A DNA stretch of 5,159 nt, from positions 1 through 5,159 of the forward strand of contig JAUYCU010000095.1 of NCBI GenBank assembly GCA_030692145.1, given 5' to 3'. A program made the translations under genes and the position numbers. This DNA is from a bacterium (GTDB taxonomy: Bacteria > Patescibacteriota > Minisyncoccia > RBG-13-40-8-A). Positions 5,066 through 5,159 of the stretch are shown piece after piece (positions within the stretch are counted from its first letter, which is position 1; each line of letters starts with the position of its first letter). The notes below the pieces were generated by a model. The model ran no database searches, had not been told where the DNA came from, and worked only from the letters and a program-made list of their open reading frames with translations.

Positions 5066-5159
5066 CAGGATTAAAAACTGAATAGATTCGCGTTTCTATT
5101 CCTGCCTATCGAGTGACGAAAGTCGAATCTACCCTCCTTGATTTGGCAAATAGTCGTAA
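5061..5159 (+). other. Start of an unidentified rightward transcript with strong secondary structure
   Basis: From the predicted start near 5067 to the window end there is no ATG and no Shine-Dalgarno site on the plus strand, so this is either a leader of at least 92 nt or the 5' part of an RNA gene. Three pairings are visible: GAATAGA (5080-5086) with TCTATTC (5095-5101); TAGATTCG (5083-5090) with CGAATCTA (5124-5131), which excludes the first; and GCC plus ATCGAG (5104-5113) with CTTGAT plus GGC (5137-5147). The second and third together would form a pseudoknot. A GAC-GAAA-GTC mini-hairpin sits at 5115-5124. Identity is unresolved because the window ends here. Confidence 0.45.

Noticed and set aside
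5131..5139. Strong Shine-Dalgarno-like AAGGAGG on the minus strand upstream of dprA
   Set aside because: No start codon follows at a useful distance and no frame continues from it. It is about 95 nt from the dprA ATG.
5086..5159. Plus-strand open frame to the window edge that reads like a short protein piece (ending VTKVESTLLDLANSR)
   Set aside because: It follows an in-frame TAG and has only a GTG at 5113 without a Shine-Dalgarno site. The resemblance to AbiEi-type antitoxin tails is too loose, and no N-terminal part exists upstream.
1..5159. CRISPR arrays, insertion sequences, integrase sites or phage genes
   Set aside because: No spaced direct repeats of 20-40 bp, terminal inverted repeats with a transposase, or att-like duplications of the tRNA 3' end were seen.

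Overview
The window looks like a chromosomal segment of an AT-rich bacterium with a compact genome. Lysine-rich proteins, weak or missing Shine-Dalgarno sites at several housekeeping genes, a tRNA without an encoded CCA end, and AT-rich heptameric repeats between genes together suggest a Patescibacteria/CPR lineage of Parcubacteria type. This is inference; no single gene proves it. purN, topA and the small gene at 1690-1827 end in TGA and no gene reads TGA as an amino acid, so the TGA-glycine code of Gracilibacteria/Absconditabacteria is not in use.

Left part, plus strand: the last 246 codons of leuS (leucyl-tRNA synthetase, from the KMSKS loop to the C-terminus). A 271-bp gap follows that is stop-poor and holds several inverted repeats. 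Then comes a complete solitary purN (GAR formyltransferase). purN has ATTRRAA heptamers directly before it and GAATNNN heptamers directly after it, and a strong hairpin terminator that should work in both directions closes it.

Middle, minus strand: a good promoter, a class II tRNA-Leu(CAA), a short AT hairpin, and a 45-codon gene for a single-span membrane peptide with a near-perfect Shine-Dalgarno site. This gene stops a few bases before the shared terminator. The tRNA and the small gene look like one short transcription unit.

Right part, minus strand: dprA and topA form an operon with a 10-bp overlap. DprA (RecA loader for incoming ssDNA) lacks the usual N-terminal SAM-like domain. Topoisomerase I carries four C-terminal zinc ribbons. 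A near-consensus plus-strand promoter overlaps the dprA start codon and drives transcription rightward into at least 92 nt of leader-like sequence with mutually exclusive foldings and no ATG before the window ends.

Most of the window is ordinary information-processing machinery. The parts worth a second look are the small membrane-peptide gene attached to tRNA-Leu, the heptamer repeats around purN, the 742-960 gap, and the structured RNA start at the right edge. No insertion sequence, CRISPR array, phage gene or defence system is visible.
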